Shown: positions 12,101 through 24,713, numbered from the stretch's first letter. The stretch: DNA of 64,000 nucleotides from Branchiostoma floridae (GCF_000003815.2 NC_049979.1:2158385-2222384), one strand, 5' to 3'. Numbers and translations are program-made. Notes: generated by a model not told the origin, from the letters alone.

Positions 12101-15100
12101 TCTGACTTTGCAAATGGACCATTTCCAATATTTTTCATGTAGTGCATTATCTAGACCTTACCAACTTAAATTTGTCCTTTGTGTCTGAGAATAGCAAGCA
12201 CTGATACCTCCTAGAGCCATCTCTATGTCCTAGCACTCATCCGGTAAATGAACATTGTTAAATGCAAACAAAAAACAAAAACCATTTGCATTATCTGTGA
12301 AAAATCGTCGGAAAGGTAATTTGTATTACAAACTTAATTAACATCCGCGCATAGTTTCATCTGGTTGGTATGTCACTGAATAGAGACTCTTTCTACATAA
12401 CCAATGCTTTATTTCCACTGGTGTTTTGTATGACCGTCTGTCACCTTCCTCAGGGCAATTCTGACTGATTCACATTGTCGTCATCACCGTCATCAGTCAC
12501 TGTGTTCTGCATCTATAGTCTTTGGATTCCCATTGTGCCGCAGAAATAAGGGTCGCTGGAAATAAAGCAGTGGTTGTGTAAAACAAAAGAGTCTCTTTAT
12601 TCAGATTTATTAACAGTTATGTCAGTCCCAGGTCTGACCTGATAAGTAGACCCCGCAGGGATGAGGACGTCTCCATAGGGGTACGGGTACGCACAGCCGG
12701 CACACACCGGGCAGCACTGCCCCACGATCTTCACGGGGTTGGCGCAGTGCAGAGCTATGCAGGAAATGCTCGCGCACTACGGCTCCTCTCCCGGGGCGGG
12801 GCAGGTGCAGGTCATGCAGTCGTTAGGCTGGAGAAGGGAGATAGTTGTGGATACTTACTTACGTATCTTCATCATCCCATGTGGGACATAAGGCTGTGAT
12901 AGTTTCCTCCACTGGGGTCTGTTCTGTGCTAGATGCTGAGCAGCATCCCATTGGATCCCAATGACCGCTGGATCTTAAGTTCGTCTCGACCTAGTCTCGA
13001 TCTCGCGAGATCACCATTCTCCGTGATCAACATGTGCTGTCGAAAATTTGGAGATATGTACCCTACCTTTAAAAACAGTCATTGCTCGAAGAAAATTTGG
13101 AGTATCTACATTTAGTAGGAAATGTCTAAGGTGATATACGGGAAAGTATGCAAAAACAGATGAGGTTGGCTAACACACATTGCATTTAAGAACACAACAT
13201 TGTCATCATTTGTCTTCAAAGTGGAAAGAAGTTGAATTCAGAAATCTATTCGCTTTAAGGGATGAATTTCACAAAAATGTGTCATTCTAGGTGAAGAACA
13301 AAAATCATCAGTGCCAAATATTACACTGGAGAAGCTACACGCGCCCGATAACCAAAAGAAAGACGTGACGGATCACATTACAAGATATCCAACGGCTAGT
13401 CTCTGTATCAGAGCATAAGTCAATTTGTTTATTTGTTTATTTGTTTGTTTATCAAAATTCACCACACAAGTGGAATGGTCGGGTGGTGACACCTTTGCTA
13501 GCCCTCGCCCCGACATGAAAATACAATAGTTACAGCAGACTAAGATTAATAAAAGACGACATAATCAATCAATCAATCAATCAATCAGACTACCGAGTCA
13601 ACTCTTGGGACAGTTTTGACAGACAGGCGTCAGTCCTAGCACGTACCTTGTACTCTATCCCGATGGGAATGAGGATGTCGTTGTACCAACAGCCGACCGG
13701 AACTGAAATGACGTCAGCATGTTAATCACCAAATACGGGCTCCAATTCTTTGCCCAACCGAAAGGTATATAACTCGCCGGCGTGTCTTTGACCATCTGTC
13801 ACCTTCCTCGGTGCAATATTAATTGGTTCCACTTTACACTGCAGCTAGTTGTCGCTGAATACGTCCCCAAACGTGACCGAGTTCATAAGAATAATTTAAA
13901 AAAAATATCTATGTTGTGTAACAGTACCACCACACTAAATGGTACTCTCCAAGCAGAAGTTAGGCTCCGGCTGTTTTTTTAAAAACGTTTTTAGTCATTT
14001 TTATCGGGCTTTCTATTTTGTATTTTATCTTGCTGTGTCAAAACCTAACTTGTTTGGCTGGCGTACTTCAAGAAAAATGACAAAATATAAAGCCCGATAA
14101 AAACGACTAAAAAAACGTTAAAAAACAGCCGGAGCCTAACCTCTGCTTGGAGAGTAACTAAATGGACCCTACTACAATCTCGTCCAGCCTTATGGTCTAC
14201 GGAAAGATTAGTGTGATTTTGTGAGTTGTTTGGCTATGGCTTAGGTCCCAATTGGGAAAAAATAGGCCTTTTCGGACATTTCACTGGCTGTTTCTTTTTT
14301 TTTGTTGTTGAACTTTTGGGTGTGACCCCTACGTGGCCCCGTGGGACACCTTGCGGCACTCCGGGTATTTTTGACCCCGGCCGGGCTACGGGTTGAATTT
14401 AAGTTGGACTTTAAATGAACCCTTGACCAGGTAAGAAATAGACGCCGTGGGCTACCCGTGGGGAACACCAGGGGTACCCCCCCCCCCCGTAATCGTCAGT
14501 CCACTGGGACAAAGTTGTGGCTTCGGAGCCCGGCCGGGGCTTTAATCCCCGACGAGCACCGGTGCAATCGGTACTCTCCAAGCAGAGGTTAGGCTCCGGC
14601 CGTTTTTTTTAAAACGTTTTTAGTCGTTTTTATCGGGCTTTCTATTTTGTATTGTATCTTGCTGTGTCAAAACCTAGGCTTTGACACAACAAGACACAAT
14701 ACAAAATAGAGAGTATGCAATTGGGACCTAAGTCTTCTGCACTAACCAGGACCGTCATCGACACAGTCCGGACAGCAGCGGCCCGCGATGTTCACTTCGT
14801 TACTGCAGGGCGGATACCTCAGCGGGCAGCCCACGCCCGAGCACATCATGTGCCCGTCGTCCGAGCAGGTGCACGTGATGCAACCGTCCGTCTCCGGCTG
14901 GGGTAAAATAAAAGATGTAGATGGCCATGAATGCTACACACATTTACTTCCGTGTCATAGTACGTTACATACATGTCAGTTCTTGTCTCATGTTCAGCAG
15001 AGAGCCTAAACTATGGAGAGGGCTAAAAAGCAGTCACTCAAGCAATTGAATATGATCTTGGATCCAGTTGCATGAGTGACTGGTTTTTAGCGTATCTTAT

Positions 15101-16900
15101 TACCTGGATGTCTAACCTTCATCGAAGTATGGACAGAACTATTTCGATGTGGCGACCAGGTTTGTCTTTGCATAAACGTGTAGCCACACCATATTCGCAC
15201 TGGCCTTACACGATCAACATTACAGGACGTAATGTAGCAAACAAGGAAGACCAAGAAAGACATCTAAGAATCGCTGAACATTTCCTAATGAAAAAGCTTG
15301 AGCCATGAGGCTCTGTGGGGCAAACGCTCACTACAATGCGCATGTGGCAAGTGTTCAAGACCTGCAGAAGGCCTTTTGTTGGAAACTGTATAAGAGAAAT
15401 CTTATTTTGACGGGGCAATACAAAGTGTAGACTTTCGGATTTTATGAAAAGACTTTGGTCCATTGTTTTAGGCGGGTACCGACCCTGATTTGAAATTGGT
15501 CAGACCCAAAAGTGACCGTCTTTGAGTATGGCAATATTGTGGCATTGTTTGAACTTAAAGTGTCTTCGTGATATTCTCCATATAGAAAATGAGTTAAGTG
15601 TAATTTTTGGACACTTGATACAGTTGGCTTTTGTGTGGAGTGAGTGTCTATGATCTGAATTATTTACGGATGAGATTATGACAACCTGGCCTGATTTTTT
15701 TAACATTATATTGAGCACATATTTTGACTGGTGTACTTAAGCCTGAGAGCAGCCGAAGACAGTAGGAAATGAGGGAGCGGTGATAGTTTTGACAGACAGC
15801 TGTCAATCCTGGATCTCACCTGGTAAGATGTCCCCAGAGGAAGGATGGAGTCTCCCTCAAACGACACACAGCCGGGGACACCTGAAACGGCGCCGGCCAG
15901 TGGATCAATTCATCATTTGATAATGGCCCAGTCAAAACAATACAAAAGGCATTTTTTTTTACAATTGTACAAACTATAATATAAAGAACATGGTAATTAG
16001 TCATGACAGATCCAGACTTTGCCCATTATCAATACTGCTTTGCAAGTCTTCAAGGCCCATAGACAAAATGGCAGCACCGATGCTTCTGTATGGCGACGCC
16101 TCGTTGCTAAATCTAGGAACTGTGCAAAAATTTGTAGGGCTGTACACGTACTTTAGAAGGGCCAAAGCAGATGGTTTTGTAGTTTCTCACTAGTTTGGAA
16201 TTCCACTAGCTAGCATACCATGATCAAATCAGTGGAACCCTGTCTAGAATAAATTGAACAATGGTCCTTTCCTCAACCTTAAACTGGCACCACACAGTTT
16301 CAAGAAAAATCTACAACAGTGAAGCACGATTTACCTGATAACGTGCAGAGGTCCGCCAGTATCCGGAAGGCGACTTTGCAGGGGATGTCGCTGTCGAACA
16401 CGCGGTCGGAGCTCCCGGCGATGGCCTGAAGCGCAGCGTCGTCCACCTCGTCTCCAACACTCACAGCGTACAGCTGGATTCCGGCGTCCCTGGCCTCGGC
16501 AGCCTGCGCCGCGTAGTCGTCCTGTACCTTTCATGATAAGAGTAAATGACGTGTAATCAGCTTATGTAATTCTGTGTAAGCCTTAGTGTATGTAGTCAAA
16601 CGCCTTGGAACAGTTGCACCCATCTCAAAAGTGATAAAGCGCCCCAGAAGAAGGTGGGAGGACCAGGTCTCCTGCTCTGGACCCCTGACATGAAGAGGAA
16701 GGTTAGACGACCTATCACANNNNNNNNNNNNNNNNNNNNNNNNNNNNNNNNNNNNNNNNNNNNNNNNNNNNNNNNNNNNNNNNNNNNNNNNNNNNNNNNN
16801 NNNNNNNNNNNNNNNNNNNAGGACACGAACTTTTTGCTGTTATCAATAACAAAAGCTCTTGAGATCGTACTTCACTTGCTCCGCCTCGCAAGAGCATGGC

Positions 16901-16943
<43 letters not shown>

Positions 16944-19900
16944 GCAACAAATTCACAATTGACGCTATATAAAGGTGGCTTGTCCAAAATTTTAAATTTC
17001 CATTGTAAAGGTGGCAAATATAATTTGTCTGAACTAGAGCTCGCTGCCACTTCGTCTTTGTCCTTTCACTTGTATATTCTTATGTTTCTTCTTGCGTAAT
17101 AATGTGAAATTAAACAAGAAATGCACAAAAACCTAGCTTCAGGTAGGTATGATAGATCTAATGTTCTAATCTTGTTGCTGCTGTGTTGTAATAGATCAGC
17201 TGTATACAAATGTCCCATACCTGTCCTTCACTGTCGCTCTGAGCTGATCCGTCCGTAATGACTACCGCCGCCGAGGGGACCCCGTCACGGAAACTTGTCT
17301 AGGCAAACAAACAAACAAACAAACAAACAAACAAAATAAGCAAACGAATAAACAAAACAAAAAACTTCAACCAACGAATATTCAAAAGCGTGCACAACCT
17401 CTAGTCAACAGATGTTTACCTCAATTTTGTTGTATACTGACTACTATACGTATATCAGCTGAGAGATTAACTCAGAGGTTTCTTCTGGACACCACTTCGG
17501 GGTAAGTCAGAAACATCCCGCCGACCCTTTATTAGAGGGAACTTCAATTGTCCGGCACGATTATCTGTATATCTATGAAATGTTGATGTTCCGGGTGCGA
17601 TCTGCCCAAAACAACTGGCAGGTACAAATCAATACACTAAATATCATCATCAAAAAGGACTCCTTATTTTAGTAGAGGATCTTGGATTTTACGTTTTCTT
17701 AAAAAAGTCACTAACATAAATGATTTCAGGAGAGACAACTTGGAGAGGTGTTGTCATCTGTTTTGTCTTTCCCACCATTTATATGTTTCTTTATGGTGAA
17801 GTTTTAATAAATGAATAAATAATGAATGAACTTTATTGCACAATATTTGTACATGGTACAATTGTAAGGCAGCAGTAACAAGTCAATTAATACAATGATA
17901 CTCGTCTACATACATATATAGTATAGAAATGTGAGCATAATGGCGTATTGACATAGTGTAATATGCAAGTTTAACAAGTTGGTCTGTTAACTGTACAATA
18001 GATTCTCTTTTTTAGAGCATTAAAAAGGTATTGGCCTAAATACGAAGATATGTAGTCTGGACATGACATAAGTAGATTGAAAGTACATGTGTTTGTCTTT
18101 GGTAAAGGTGTGCTAGATTTACTTGTGATCATATCCATTAATTTTTGTCTATCTACGCTATATGTAGGGCATGTCATTAGAAAATGGCACTAATTGAGTA
18201 GATGAAATATGATGATGAATATGAATAAATGTTTTTCCTACCGTATCCTTCATGAAGCGAATGGCCACGCCTGGTCGGCTCAGGCCCCCCTTCTTCATCA
18301 GGTGGTCGAAGATGAAGGAGCCGAAAGGTGGGCTCAGAGGAAAGTATGTCCTCGGCACGCACTCGTATGGAATTACTCCTATCTGTGCAACGGTCAAAAA
18401 GGAGATACTCTTAGCCATTTCCTCGTCTGCAGGTGTGGGTAGCATACCACACAATGAGCGCACAATATCTAAAGAAAGCTTTGGACATTGCTAGTGGAAG
18501 TAAATGATTTTAAGGTCTAAGACGTAGGGGTAAAAAAAGTAGTGCGGTCGAAATCTTGGAGCGTCTGTAAACACTGCAACGTGAAAGACAGCGGGGCATG
18601 AACTTTGCTATATGGTAGTATAATGAGTCGACTTTCAGATCGGAAGTACAAGATCCTGGGTGAGTCGGCTGCAGTTCAGGCTGGTTTTCAATTATTTTGG
18701 TAGGTTATACCCTCGACTTCAACATATTAGTTTGTCGTACTTGAAAATTGCACCCTACTATGATTTTATCAGCGTGAATGGGGGGGGGGGGGGCATTAGC
18801 ATGAATGGGGGGGGGGGGGGCAACTGGAGCCCAATTGGGAGAACCTTCAAAGTTGAGCTTCTGGTTTCAATCAGCTGGCAAAAGGAAAAAATCGGTTCAA
18901 CTGGGAAGGAAATTTCGGGGGGGCAAAATCCCCAAAAAAATCATACGGGGCCATTAAAAAGTATCAAAGCTGGCCAGGGAGTATAGCCGGCTAAGGGAGT
19001 CAAACGGTAAAGTTTGATACTATACATAACGCACCGTGATCTGGATTGGAGATTAATTGGGGCGCTCGTCTTTCGGATGGGACGTACATGTAAAAACAAG
19101 GGTCTAGTGTTCCATGTACGATTTGTCTCGGTATGTTAAAGGGAAAGTAAAACAATACCCTTCTACTTGAATAGCAAGGAAATCCGTTGCCCTATGTGCC
19201 ACTACTAGGCACAACAGGGGTCTCAAGGAGCGAACGGTTAGAACTCATGATCAATGTCAAAGTCGATAAAGGATCGAAGGCTCACCCAGACGTCATGATG
19301 GAAGGAGAAGCAGCCTATAAAGTCGACCAGGAACTGCTTGACGCGATCGAACCAGGAAACCGACATGCTCGAGGATTCGTCCACAATGAGAACGACGTCC
19401 ATGGAGCAAGCTACAGGGTCGAAACGGATTAGATATTTATATGTTATACTATAGTGATGTGAAATAGATGTTCATAAGTTATAGTGACGTGAAATAGATG
19501 TTCATATATCATATTGATGTGAAATAGATGTTCAGATGTTATATTGATGAAACATATTTTATCAGTCAGTGTACCCACTATGAAATCGAACGAAAGAAAC
19601 ATATAATTTCAAACAGTTGTCACTATTTCACCAAGCTTTTACCACCTAAGTGATCACCAAAAGACGATATTTCTGCTAAATGCACAAAATCCCACCATCA
19701 TACAGAACATGGGACAGTTCATTAACCACTGCCTTCAAAGAAGAAGTCAAACCCAACAATAGTATTCATAGTATCATGTAGTTGATTAGACACTAGTTTA
19801 AATTTATGTATCACTCTTTAACTTCTCTTCGTTCTTGAGACAGTATATGCAATTAGCCCTCGGGCATTATTTTGCAAATAAACTATATGTATTGATATGT

Positions 19901-20910
19901 ATATTATTTTGATGTGAAATAGATTTCCGATGTTATATTGATGTGAAATATATGTTTACGCTAGGGGACCCACAATCTAACCATTCCGAGGTCTCATAAT
20001 GATAAAGGCCTACTCAACTACTATTTGGCGTGTGTTTTGTTATTTTATTTAGCCTGTATTTATCCGTGTCATTTTCCAGAGGTTATATTGATATCGCCAG
20101 TTTGCTAGACTACATCAACTCCTGTACTATTTCTTGTTTATCAATATGAAAAATGTATATCTACATATCCGGTATCGGACGCCCCCACCTTAGGGACCTT
20201 CTCAAAACCGTATGTCTTACGCAACAAGTTATACTGTCTGCTTTGCACAAGATTTCAAGAGAATCGATGCCACAAGCAGATTCTAAAACATCTTTAACTC
20301 TCAAATTAGAAAATGGGAAATACGTAAAATGATGCTTTTTATAATAAAGATACTGAGATCTATGATTTGCCCCACCTAATTGTAACGAGATATTACCACC
20401 GTCGTACGCCCGATGTGCGGGCGAATATGCGCTTTGGCATTCGGGCCGCGACCACACCTCAAGCGCCATAAAAGTCATCATCGCAGAGCGATGGACATAG
20501 GAAGGTAATACAGCCAAACAATTAACCAATAAGAAGACAGACCGAAAACAATACCTGAAGTAATAAGCAAAGATGCACACACCTGGTCCCGGGCCATCGG
20601 GCAGGACCGGCCGGTTGGCGAACGGGTCGGGTTCGGGCGCGGGCGTCGGTGGGTTCGGTTCGGGCGCGGGCGTCGGTGGGTTCGGTTCGGGCGCGGGCGT
20701 CGGTGGGTTCGGGTCGACGGTGTCCCCAGCGCCCGCGTCGCCCCCAGCGCCTCCAGCGCCCCCAGTGAACCCACCGTCCCCAGCGAGCGGGTCTAACCCA
20801 ACGAGCGGGTCCCCGTCCCCATAGTCCCCTTCCCCATAGTAGTCTTGGCCGATTGTCTCGCGGATGGCGACGAACATCAGCAGAGTGGGCAGCAACAGTT
20901 TCCACAGCAT
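9191..20910 (-). CDS. Secreted VWA + five-VWC-domain protein, 13 exons, with an internal stop
   Basis: Exons in transcript order: 20910-20583, 19410-19286, 18382-18242, 17298-17221, 16521-16335, 15881-15820, 14897-14747, 13702-13647, 12827-12639, 11568-11386, 10664-10535, 9729-9668, 9343-9191. All junctions have GT-AG ends and matching phase, and the total is 1845 nt (614 residues). The start at 20910 gives a clean signal peptide (MLWKLLLPTLLMFVAIRE); an in-frame ATG at 20946 is the alternative. Residues 23-100 are acidic/Gly-rich with three Pro-rich NPPTPAPEP repeats. A VWA domain follows (about 111-286) with the MIDAS DESSS at 120-124 and VVITDGS. Five VWC modules end in the QCCPVC pattern. 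The role is probably extracellular matrix or BMP-ligand binding, as in other VWC proteins; that is inference. Codon 393 is TAG (12777-12779), so as assembled the product would stop inside VWC2. Confidence 0.8.
9590..9648. repeat. Small hairpin, TTCGCGG type
   Basis: Intronic imperfect palindrome: attcgcggtgg on the left pairs with ccaccgcgaaa on the right. It lies between the last two exons of the VWA-VWC gene. Confidence 0.5.
10275..10517. mobile_element. MITE-like palindromic element, family 3
   Basis: Terminal inverted repeats of the form taccccctttccactag on the left and taatggaaagggagcct on the right. Subterminal words ggcgctctc and gcagtgagagc pair with each other. A second copy lies at 21981-22213, and a related left arm starts at 63713. 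It has no ORF. The element sits inside an intron of the VWA-VWC gene and ends about 17 bp from the 10535-10664 exon. Confidence 0.7.
12639..12827 (-). other. VWC exon with premature TAG
   Basis: This 189-nt phase 0-0 exon carries the second half of one VWC module and the first half of the next. All cysteines are present (CMTCTC, QCCPVC) and both splice sites are intact, yet codon 17 is TAG (12779-12777) where sister exons have Met or a similar residue (GRPICAV, DRPMCLA, GEPMQAI). Nothing else in the exon is damaged. It could be a recent null allele, an assembly error, or recoding; a null allele or error is most likely. Confidence 0.75.
13942..14162. mobile_element. MITE-like palindrome, family 4
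   Basis: Almost all of the element is two inverted arms. The left arm has tactctccaagcaga, aggctccggctg and tttttatcgggctt; the right arm has the complements aagcccgataaaaa, cagccggagcct and tctgcttggagagta. The loop is short. Intronic in the VWA-VWC gene. Confidence 0.75.
14236..14735. mobile_element. Nested palindromic repeats
   Basis: The outer ends are inverted (ggcttaggtcccaattggg and caattgggacctaag). Within it, 14572-14690 repeats the left arm of the family 4 element, so one repeat appears inserted in another. The right end is 12 bp from the donor of the exon at 14747. Confidence 0.55.
15027..15126. mobile_element. MITE family 1, short copy
   Basis: Inverted arms cactcaagcaattgaatatga and ccagttgcatgagtgact, with the end tacctggatgtctaacctt that matches the end of the 4051-4284 copy. 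Confidence 0.65.
16720..16819. other. Assembly gap (100 N)
   Basis: Intronic run of exactly 100 N, a placeholder size. Confidence 1.
16898..16941. repeat. (GAT)n microsatellite
   Basis: About 13 tandem GAT units in an intron of the VWA-VWC gene. Confidence 0.9.
17301..17334. repeat. (AAAC)n microsatellite next to a splice acceptor
   Basis: Tandem caaa units directly beyond the exon 17221-17298. In the sense strand they read as (TTTG)n and supply the T-rich tract before the CCTAG acceptor. Confidence 0.8.
18779..18822. repeat. G-run repeat
   Basis: Two runs of 11-12 G separated by cattagcatgaat, in an intron. Long G-runs are prone to length error in assemblies. Confidence 0.8.
19440..19560. 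repeat. ~30-bp tandem repeat
   Basis: Units of the form gtgatgtgaaatagatgttcat repeat three to four times. Further diverged units lie at 19905-19955. In the first intron of the VWA-VWC gene, next to the MIDAS exon. Confidence 0.7.
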
Positions 20911-20946
20911 TTTTCTTCTGTCGGAAACTGTAACGGAGGGAAACAT

Positions 20947-21980
20947 GTACGTGTTTGTAATTGGATTGTGTATTGACAGGACCTTTTTTGCGGCAAGAAT
21001 GAAACTGGTAGCTCACTGCATCAGGCACCATGACTATTCTCTTTCCGTCTTCTGTAGTTTGGTGTTTTTTTTTATATCATACTTTCGTTCCCGAAAGCTT
21101 ACCGCAAGGCCTAAGTAAGATACTGAGACACGAGCCACGACTCATACTCATGCTTCATCATTGGTAGAACACGGGGAACATGTCTCGTCACAGACGTACC
21201 TGTTTCATTGATCATGGATTGATATCTAAGAAACACATCTTTAAATTCTGCTTAAAATGGAAAATGTATAAGAGATATTCAATGCTCGGAGTGTGAGAAT
21301 TTGTCTTACCGGGATACCGCCTGGTGAAATCACCGGCAAAATAACCGTGAAATCAGTTACTTCAAACCTCAGTCAGGTCGAGTCGTGTCGAATTCAGCTC
21401 ACTGTATTCTCGCCACTCCGTACTCAGGCCACTGATGAACGGGAAATCTGTCGGGGTGTCCGGCACAAACCGTTATGAGCCGAGCTCCAGGACGCTTCCC
21501 ATTGGTCCACGTCATCAGTTTCTTCCCTTATCATTGCCTATTATCAGGATGCGTCATATCAAATAACGTGGCCAGAATATAGCCTCCATGGCAGGTCCCG
21601 GCTATGGCTGAAATTTTTATCATGCTTAGTTTGTTCATGTTATTCATGCTTATGCTTTTCATTCTGTTGGCCACTCGTAGTGCCCGATTTCAAAACCGTA
21701 TCCCGACCGTGTAGTTGGTGGGGGCGAAAAGTATGATATATAAAGGACAACAAAACACACAACGCGTAACAAATCTAATAATGGCCACGATCTGTGTATA
21801 TGTTTTTATTCACCATTTTAACTTTCCTTTCGGCAAACACCCTGCCGAGCATTAATTTGGGAATATATTCCAACCATAGAGGAGGTGGAGGAGGCAAAAC
21901 ACAGCATCAGTCCCTTGACGAAAGGCAGTCCTGTACGCAACCTGCGTCGCAAGTGATAAACGACAGGACCAAAGCGTCAT
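20947..21980. other. Upstream region of the VWA-VWC gene
   Basis: Contains the start of the minus-strand gene at its left edge. A TATA-like tatataaaaaaa-type word read on the minus strand (about 21066-21078) could be a core promoter, but this is weak. At 21690-21770 there is half of a family 2 palindromic element (gcgaaaagtatgatatataa). No other gene is seen. Confidence 0.35.
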
Positions 21981-22213
21981 GATACCCCCTTTCCACTAGA
22001 ATGGCCCTCTCGTCGCGCTCTCTCTGCGACCATAATTTGCGCAACGAATGGTACAGAGAAGAAACGAATCGTTTGACACTTTGTGTTTTGTTGTCTTCTC
22101 AGTCACACTTTTACGTTTTGTATGACATACCCAGTGTGAAAGTGAAGTTTACACATATTCTATTTAGGTCGCAGTGAGAGCGCAGCGCGCCTTCAAGTGG
22201 AAAGGGGGCCTCA
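21981..22213. mobile_element. MITE family 3, second copy
   Basis: Ends gataccccctttccactag and caagtggaaagggggcct are inverted repeats, as are the subterminal gcgctctctctgcgacc and gtcgcagtgagagcgc. The overall length matches the copy at 10275-10517. Confidence 0.75.
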
Positions 22214-23879
22214 GCCGTACCTAGCGCCTGCTAGAGAGGCTATAGGTAGCTCCTGACACCAGGATGCCTGCTCTGTCACGTAGCTATGGCGTGTTGATAG
22301 TCAACATGTTAACAGCGATGTGCGCACGATATCGACATTTCTGTGAGACAGGCGAGCGTGTTTTGTCAGCAGTAATGTCGCCACCTCTGACCCGAGGCAC
22401 GACGTTATAGATTGATATCTGTTGTCAACTAGGCGGTAAAATATGCCGCATATCAGGCATGTGATTATATCATACTGTTGCTATGATTCTCTCATGGAAA
22501 ATTCTAACTGTTAGTACCGAGTTGGCAAGTCGTCTTTGATCTCAGCGTGATGTTTGTCGTTCACAATTTTAAAAAGATCTGGATGAACATTATGTTTATA
22601 TCCTAACCGACCTCTGACCCGAAGGTATGACGTTTGAGATGGATACCTGGTATCAAAAAGGAGCCATGACTAATATTTTGACAAGGCCATATTGTTCCCA
22701 TAACTTGCTCAAAACCCGAACTTCTGACAAAGTACGCAACTCAACGTTGATTTTGGTACATTAAGAAGGAGAATATCACCAGGGTAGACCATAGCAGTAA
22801 ATGTAGATGTTCTGGTGTGTTGTTGGTTGTTCACAGTGCCAGAAAAATCTGACGTCCTTCAGATATATCATGTTTATGTCATAACATGTTTATCACAACG
22901 ATCTGCGCAGAGACTAACCTCAAACAGACTATGAGTGGGTATAATATATATCTTTTGTTTCAAAGAATTGTTATATAGAATGGGCTTGTGGAGGTTGAAG
23001 TTTCTTGAAGACGAAATGACAAGTCATTTGTCTAAAGCGTGAGATCTTTGATCTCCCAATTAAGGCTATTTGAATGAGATTCCATCTCGCATCCTTGTTG
23101 ATATGTTTTGCTCTCAGCTTGATGTAAACATCACCAACTTTTCATCTTTTATTCTTGTTAACAAAAATATCACAACGCAGTGCAAACGTAAATAACAAGA
23201 TGTTAGTAATTGTTCTGGTATGAATTCGACGCACTGATGTAAAAGTCGACCTACTCAGCAAAAAGCGGGAGGATTTAAGGTCTAGTAAGGGTAAGTTTGA
23301 GGTCCACAGTGTTGGCGAAATAAACACTCAGATGTACAAAGATGAAATTTTGGTCGTCTCACAGTGCCCGACATGCCAGATAGATTATGCTTGCTTGCAA
23401 TGATAGGAATATTTCGTTTGGTTCCTTCTGGCTTGTTTTGTACGTCGATGAGCGTAGGAGGAGGCAAAACACATCGATAATCCCCAGGTTATGGCGGGAC
23501 ACCTCACCGCACCTCGGAGAGGTAAAAGTCTGGCCTGTCAAGAAGAACGCCTTAGCATTAGACAATAAGACATTCTCACCTGAAATATCTTGACGAGAGT
23601 ACGTTTTCAACCACATACTGTCATTTTTTGGGTCTTTTTTTATTAGAAATACTAATATATTGGTTTATCGATTCCTGCATGCTTTGTATACTTTGATGAG
23701 CATAAAAGATGGCGACAACACATCGATTATCCGCATGCCTCTCAGTAACGGGGGGGGGGGGGCTTGGGAAAACTGGTGACAGTTTGTAGTCAGTCTCTTA
23801 GTTTGAGGGCTACATTGATCATTGATCATGCAATTATGAAGGTCAAGCGAAGGGCGGCCTGTGGTTTAAAAGAAACACA
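22214..23879. other. Intergenic, no gene seen
   Basis: The phrase cacctctgacccgag/cctctgacccgaag recurs at about 22382 and 22610, followed by similar words, so two decayed copies of one repeat are present. A 13-G run lies at 23749-23761. No exon with splice signals was found. Confidence 0.4.
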
Positions 23880-23917
23880 AAATCTTGTACACAAACACAC
23901 GCACACACATACGCGCG

Positions 23918-23950
<33 letters not shown>

Positions 23951-24093
23951 AAACACACACACACGCACACACGCACACACACGCGCGCACACACACACAC
24001 GCACACACACGCACACACACGCGCGCACACACACACATACATACACACACACACATACATACAAACACAACACACACACACGCACGCACACAT
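23880..24093. repeat. (CA)n microsatellite with CG interruptions
   Basis: About 200 bp of alternating acac with gcgc interruptions. It produces long Cys/Val or His/Thr ORFs that are not genes. Confidence 0.95.
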
Positions 24094-24188
24094 AGTGTAT
24101 AGAAGTGCATATTTGTCCTTGACACTTTATTGTTTGATTGATAGTTTTCCTCACTGAGACATTTTCATTGATTGACTCATCAATTCAT

Positions 24189-24705
24189 TGATGAAGTTCA
24201 GACATCCAGGTCATAAGATACGCCAAATAATAGTTACTCAAGCTACTGGATATGGTTTTGGAAACGGTCAGACGTTTCTGATAGCATCCACTATCTTTCG
24301 TCTTCAGCTCTTTTGTATTCATATTTATTTATTTATTTATTTATTTATTTGTTCAGCTGTTTACAAACAGCCAGGGCTGCCCAACTAGCCGTAGGCTATT
24401 GTCAAGGGCTAACCCTGTACATGTTCGCACATGTTCGCACACGACGGGTTATACCGCCCCTTACGGGGTGACACACCCGTCCGGGTGAATGATGTAGATC
24501 ACCATGTGGCTGATACGAGACAGAGGTTCGCCAGGCCTCCATCCGGGTGATCCATTTTGTATTCATAATTAAGGTATGAAAAATATTTTCGTCCAGATCT
24601 CTTCAGTGTTAATGGCGAAAGATAGTGGATACTATGTGAAACGTCTGAGTACCCCCAAAATCATATCCAGTTGCTTGAGTAACTGCTTTTGGGTGATTCA
24701 TCGAT
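24189..24705. mobile_element. MITE family 1 copy split by a nested insertion
   Basis: The left arm at 24189-24300 (agacatccaggtcataag, gttactcaagctactgga, ggaaacggtcagacgttt) and right arm at 24601-24705 (aacgtctgag, ccagttgcttgagtaact) are the two halves of family 1, here ~300 bp apart. Between them is unrelated sequence starting with a tttattta microsatellite (24325-24352). The right end lies within 10 bp of the stop codon of paralogue A. Confidence 0.75.
24325..24560. mobile_element. Unknown repeat nested in a MITE
   Basis: Begins with (TTTA)n and continues with cagggctgcccaactagcc, tacatgttcgcacatgttcg, ccccttacggggtgac and gatccatttt. The simple-repeat end and ~230-bp length would fit a SINE or LINE 3' end read on the minus strand. 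No RNA-polymerase III box is recognised, so the class is open. Confidence 0.4.
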
Positions 24706-24713
24706 CTTTATGT

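Noticed and set aside
16331..16534. 67-residue Arg-rich ORF
   Set aside because: It is an out-of-frame reading of the VWA exon 16335-16521.
18383..18426. Upstream acceptor for the second VWA exon at 18426
   Set aside because: It would give phase 1 against the phase 0 donor at 19286; the acceptor TTGCACAG at 18383 fits phase and VWA alignment (IGVIPYE).
20478..21031. Arg-rich and Pro/Gly-rich ORFs over the first VWA-VWC exon on both strands
   Set aside because: GC-rich repeat read in wrong frames; the true frame has the signal peptide and joins the VWA exons in phase.
23764..24157. Long Cys/Val-rich and His/Thr-rich ORFs on both strands
   Set aside because: They are translations of the (CA)n microsatellite in several frames; no splice or homology support.
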